23,344 nt of DNA, taken from positions 1 to 23,344 of the IMG/VR virus record IMGVR_UViG_3300031167_000038. One strand, 5' to 3'. Shown here one piece after another: positions 20,479 through 23,344 of the stretch (positions within the stretch are counted from its first letter, which is position 1; every line of letters begins with the position of its first letter). Both the position numbers and the translations under genes were made by a program. A model generated the notes under the pieces. That model made no database searches. It saw nothing but the letters and a program-made list of their open reading frames with translations, and was not told where the DNA came from. This DNA is from a virus.

Positions 20479-23172
20479 ATGAGTTACGTCGATGCATTCC
20501 ACGACACAGCCAAAGATAAAATTTATGTAGCCGAACGAGTGAACGGCGAACGTAAGATTATCACACATCAGCCTGAGTACAACTTTTATTTTAGTGATCC
20601 TAAAGGCAAGAAGCGTAGTATTCATGATGAGCCAGTCACAGAGATTAGATGCAAAAGTCTCAAAGAGTTCAGGAAGAACATTGCTATTAATAGAGCAACT
20701 GGTAAGTTATATGAGACTGATGTTAAGCCTGTTAACAAAACACTAGAGAAGAACTATCTCAATATTGATCCACCTAAACTACATACATGTTTCTTTGACA
20801 TCGAGGTAGACTTTGATCCTGTTAACGGATTTAGTACGCCTGAAGATGCCCTCATGCCTATCACAGCAATTGGCTTTTATATGGACTGGATGGATACTAT
20901 GGTATGTCTTGCAGTTCCACCGAAGACATTGACATGGGAACAGGCAGAGAACATTGCTAGTGCATACAAAGAAGTAATACTATTTAAAGACGAAGCAGAG
21001 ATGCTTAGAACATTCCTACATTTGATTGATGATGCAGACATATTGTCCGGTTGGAACAGCGAGGGTTATGATATCCCTTACACTATTAATAGGATCGTTA
21101 AGATACTAGGACGTAGTGCTACTAGGCAGATGTGTTTGTTTAATCAGTTACCCAAGGAGAGAATGTATGAGAACTTTGGTACAGAGAGACAGAGCTATGA
21201 CCTAATTGGTCGTGTACACTTGGACTACTTACAACTATATCGTAAGTACAACTATGAGGAACGACACAGTTATAGGCTAGATGCTATCGGAGAGATTGAA
21301 CTAGGTGAGAAGAAAGTTGTCTATGATGGATCGCTTGACAGACTATACAATCATGACTTTGGTAGATTCTTAGAGTATAACATACAAGACGTTATGCTTA
21401 TTGCTCGTATGGATAAGAAACTACAGTTCATTGACTTAGCTAATACTATTGCACATGACAACACCGTGCTACTGTATACTACAATGGGTGCTGTGGCAAC
21501 TACTGAACAAGCAATTATTAATGAAGCACACAGACGTGACATGGTAGTGCCAGATAGAAAGCGAGGTGGTAGTAAGAAAGGATCAGCGGCGGCTGGTGCC
21601 TTTGTGGCAACACCTAAGAAAGGCTTTCACGAATGGATTGGCAGTATGGATATTAACAGTCTGTACCCAAGTGTATTCCGTGCATTGAATATGGCTAACG
21701 AAACTATCGTTGGACAGTTGCGTCCTGACTTTACTGATGAAGAAGTTGAAGCAAAGATTAGATTAGAGAAGAGTTCATTTGCAGATGCTTGGCTAGGTAA
21801 GTTCGGATCAAACGAATACGAACTAGTTATGGAGCAAGACAATGCTCGTACAATGACATTGGATATGGAAGACGGCACAACTGCAGAAGTAACAGGCAGT
21901 GATGTGTACAACTTAATATTCAACAGTGGTCAACCTTGGAGCATTAGTGCTAACGGAACTATATTTAAAACAGACGTACTAGGCATTGTACCAGGCTTAC
22001 TAGAGCGTTGGTATACTGAACGTCAAGTATTACAAGCAAAGAAGAAAGAAGCAACTACAGAGGCGGAGAAGGCATTCTATGACAAGCGACAGTTAGTTAA
22101 GAAGATTAACTTGAACAGTTTGTATGGTGCGATCCTAAACCCAGGCTGTAGATTCTTTGATAAACGTATTGGTCAGAGTACTACTTTGACCGGAAGGCGT
22201 ATCACACGCCACATGGGAGCAAAAGTGAATGAGTTGCTCACAGGAAGTTACGATCATACAGGCGACACAATCATTTATGGAGACACTGACTCAGTGTACT
22301 TCACGGCAACGCCTGCCTTACCTGATGATATGCATTTAGATATGGATAGTGCTGTCAGCTTGTATGATCGTATCAGTGACCAGGTTAGTGATACCTTCCC
22401 AGACTTTATGAAGCAAGACTTTAATAGTCCAACAGAGATGGGTAGCGTTATTAAAGCAGGTAGAGAGGTAGTTGGTAAGTCAGGTATCTTTATTACTAAG
22501 AAGCGGTATGCAATCAAGTGTTTAGATATTGAAGGGTGGCAACCAGAAGGTGGCTATCTTAAAATTATGGGTATGGACATTAAGCGTTCAGACACACCTG
22601 AGTTCATACAAGACTTCCTAGAAGAGATACTAGACGATACACTTGAAGGAAAGCAAGAGCCAGAAGTTATACAAATGATTAAAGACTTTAAAGAATCATT
22701 TGGTGAGTTAGATGCTTGGAGGAAAGGAATGCCTAAACGTGTTAACAACTTAACCAAGTACACTGACAAACTTCGTAAGCAACAAAACAGTATGCCAACT
22801 GGCAGTACTATGTTTGGTATGACTGGTGCCGCCGATGATGGCGAGAACAAGATGATACCTGGACATGTTAGAGCTAGTATTAATTACAATGCTATGCGAT
22901 TTGCTAACGGAGACAACTATAGTTTACAGATTATGGACGGTAGTAAAGTTGTAGTGTGCAGACTAAAGCCAAACCCAATGGGCTATACTAGTATGGCTTA
23001 TCCTACAGATGAAATGCAGATTCCACAATGGTTTAAAGATATGCCGTTCGACGAAGACGCAATGGAAGAAGCAGTATTGGATAAGAAGATACAAAACGTA
23101 CTAGGTGTAATGAATTGGGATCTTAAGAGTGCTAACGATAGTGCGGCATTCCAACAGTATTTTGAATTTTAA
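20479..23172 (+). CDS. 43: DNA polymerase, family B (T4 gp43 type)
   Basis: 897 residues, against 898 in T4 gp43. The 3'-5' exonuclease domain has Exo I FFDIEVD (D107, E109), Exo II GWNSEGYD (D198) and Exo III YNIQD (Y300, D304). The polymerase has motif A SMDINSLYPS (D391), motif B K542-x3-NSLYG and motif C IYGDTDS (D602, D604), plus the KKRY element. All catalytic residues are present. The last residues (AAFQQYFEF) form a short hydrophobic C-terminal tail like the sliding-clamp-binding peptide of gp43. Replicates the phage genome with proofreading. AGGA lies about 11 bases upstream of ATG. No intein or split is seen. Confidence 0.98.
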   Translation: MSYVDAFHDTAKDKIYVAERVNGERKIITHQPEYNFYFSDPKGKKRSIHDEPVTEIRCKSLKEFRKNIAINRATGKLYETDVKPVNKTLEKNYLNIDPPKLHTCFFDIEVDFDPVNGFSTPEDALMPITAIGFYMDWMDTMVCLAVPPKTLTWEQAENIASAYKEVILFKDEAEMLRTFLHLIDDADILSGWNSEGYDIPYTINRIVKILGRSATRQMCLFNQLPKERMYENFGTERQSYDLIGRVHLDYLQLYRKYNYEERHSYRLDAIGEIELGEKKVVYDGSLDRLYNHDFGRFLEYNIQDVMLIARMDKKLQFIDLANTIAHDNTVLLYTTMGAVATTEQAIINEAHRRDMVVPDRKRGGSKKGSAAAGAFVATPKKGFHEWIGSMDINSLYPSVFRALNMANETIVGQLRPDFTDEEVEAKIRLEKSSFADAWLGKFGSNEYELVMEQDNARTMTLDMEDGTTAEVTGSDVYNLIFNSGQPWSISANGTIFKTDVLGIVPGLLERWYTERQVLQAKKKEATTEAEKAFYDKRQLVKKINLNSLYGAILNPGCRFFDKRIGQSTTLTGRRITRHMGAKVNELLTGSYDHTGDTIIYGDTDSVYFTATPALPDDMHLDMDSAVSLYDRISDQVSDTFPDFMKQDFNSPTEMGSVIKAGREVVGKSGIFITKKRYAIKCLDIEGWQPEGGYLKIMGMDIKRSDTPEFIQDFLEEILDDTLEGKQEPEVIQMIKDFKESFGELDAWRKGMPKRVNNLTKYTDKLRKQQNSMPTGSTMFGMTGAADDGENKMIPGHVRASINYNAMRFANGDNYSLQIMDGSKVVVCRLKPNPMGYTSMAYPTDEMQIPQWFKDMPFDEDAMEEAVLDKKIQNVLGVMNWDLKSANDSAAFQQYFEF

Positions 23173-23182
23173 GGCGAGATAG

Positions 23183-23344
23183 ATGAACCAAAAATGGAAC
23201 ACACAACCACTAACATCAGGCAGTGTAGTTATTAACACAGGGCTCGGTGGACCAGTAACAGTTAGTCCTATGTCTAGTTGTACTCCCGCTCCTACGTTCA
23301 CTACATCAGGAACAGCAATAAATCAAGGCACCATTACAGTAAGT
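23183..23344 (+). CDS. Unknown protein, 5' part only
   Basis: An ATG with AAGG eight bases upstream opens a frame that runs off the window end (54 codons seen). It begins 10 bases after the gene 43 stop. The visible part is rich in Ser, Thr, Gly and Pro with alternating hydrophobics (GSVVINTGLGGPVTVSPM), as in beta-structured surface or virion proteins, but it is too short for any assignment. Confidence 0.65.
   Translation, partial: MNQKWNTQPLTSGSVVINTGLGGPVTVSPMSSCTPAPTFTTSGTAINQGTITVS

Noticed and set aside
1-23344. tRNA genes, insertion sequences, integrase or attachment sites
   Set aside because: None seen in any intergenic gap; gaps are short and are explained by promoters, hairpins and terminators.

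Overview
This window looks like part of the genome of a T4-like marine myovirus with about 40% G+C by eye. The evidence is a full-length T4 gp43-type family B DNA polymerase preceded by a DsbA-like late-transcription protein, T4-type late promoters (TATAAATA/GATAAATA) ahead of structural and late genes, near-consensus bacterial sigma-70 promoters ahead of early genes, and long repetitive tail-fibre-like proteins. The host cannot be fixed from the sequence. The gene content (2OG-Fe(II) oxygenases, a MoxR/VWA pair, HAD and SDR enzymes) would suit marine T4-like phages of cyanobacteria or alphaproteobacteria such as SAR11, but that is inference.

Layout. 1-6615: three large virion structural genes on the + strand: the end of a collagen-like protein, a 675-residue protein, and a 1072-residue repeat-rich fibre with its own late promoter, 5' hairpin and a strong terminator. 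6675-12054: early/accessory region with four strong sigma-70 promoters, carrying a small unknown protein (probably leaderless mRNA), a MoxR-type AAA+ ATPase, a metallopeptidase-like/VWA protein, a small unknown protein, an amidinotransferase, a calcineurin-like phosphoesterase and a mini-Smr protein. 12093-14137: a late promoter followed by two conserved-looking phage proteins, a small unknown protein and a short-chain dehydrogenase. 14174-16564: another early promoter and a tightly coupled run of small proteins plus a HAD hydrolase and an unknown 235-residue protein. 16556-17810: late promoter, two tandem 5'UTR hairpins and an isolated fibre-like gene. 17829-20038: an inverted block on the - strand, apparently driven by a late promoter at 20096-20089: an EF-hand/two-TM protein (possible holin), a small acidic protein and two paralogous 2OG-Fe(II) oxygenases. 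20110-23172: early promoter, dsbA-like gene and gene 43. 23183-end: start of another unknown protein. No stretch over 300 bases lacks a gene, and I saw no tRNA, CRISPR or insertion sequence.

How it works together. Host RNA polymerase would read the early promoters to make the regulatory, enzyme and replication proteins. The modified polymerase with late factors (DsbA among them) would then fire the late promoters for fibres and the lysis-like block. Three observations stand out. First, the pentamer GCWGC (GCAGC/GCTGC) appears to be completely absent from both strands while GCSGC is common, so Ala-Ala is recoded as GCG/GCC-GCN, as expected for restriction-site avoidance. Second, the structured 3'UTR between the MoxR and VWA genes carries two TCCTACAAC copies complementary to the ribosome-binding regions of both genes, a candidate regulatory RNA. 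Third, the region carries a group of accessory enzymes unusual for a phage (amidinotransferase, SDR, MoxR/VWA).
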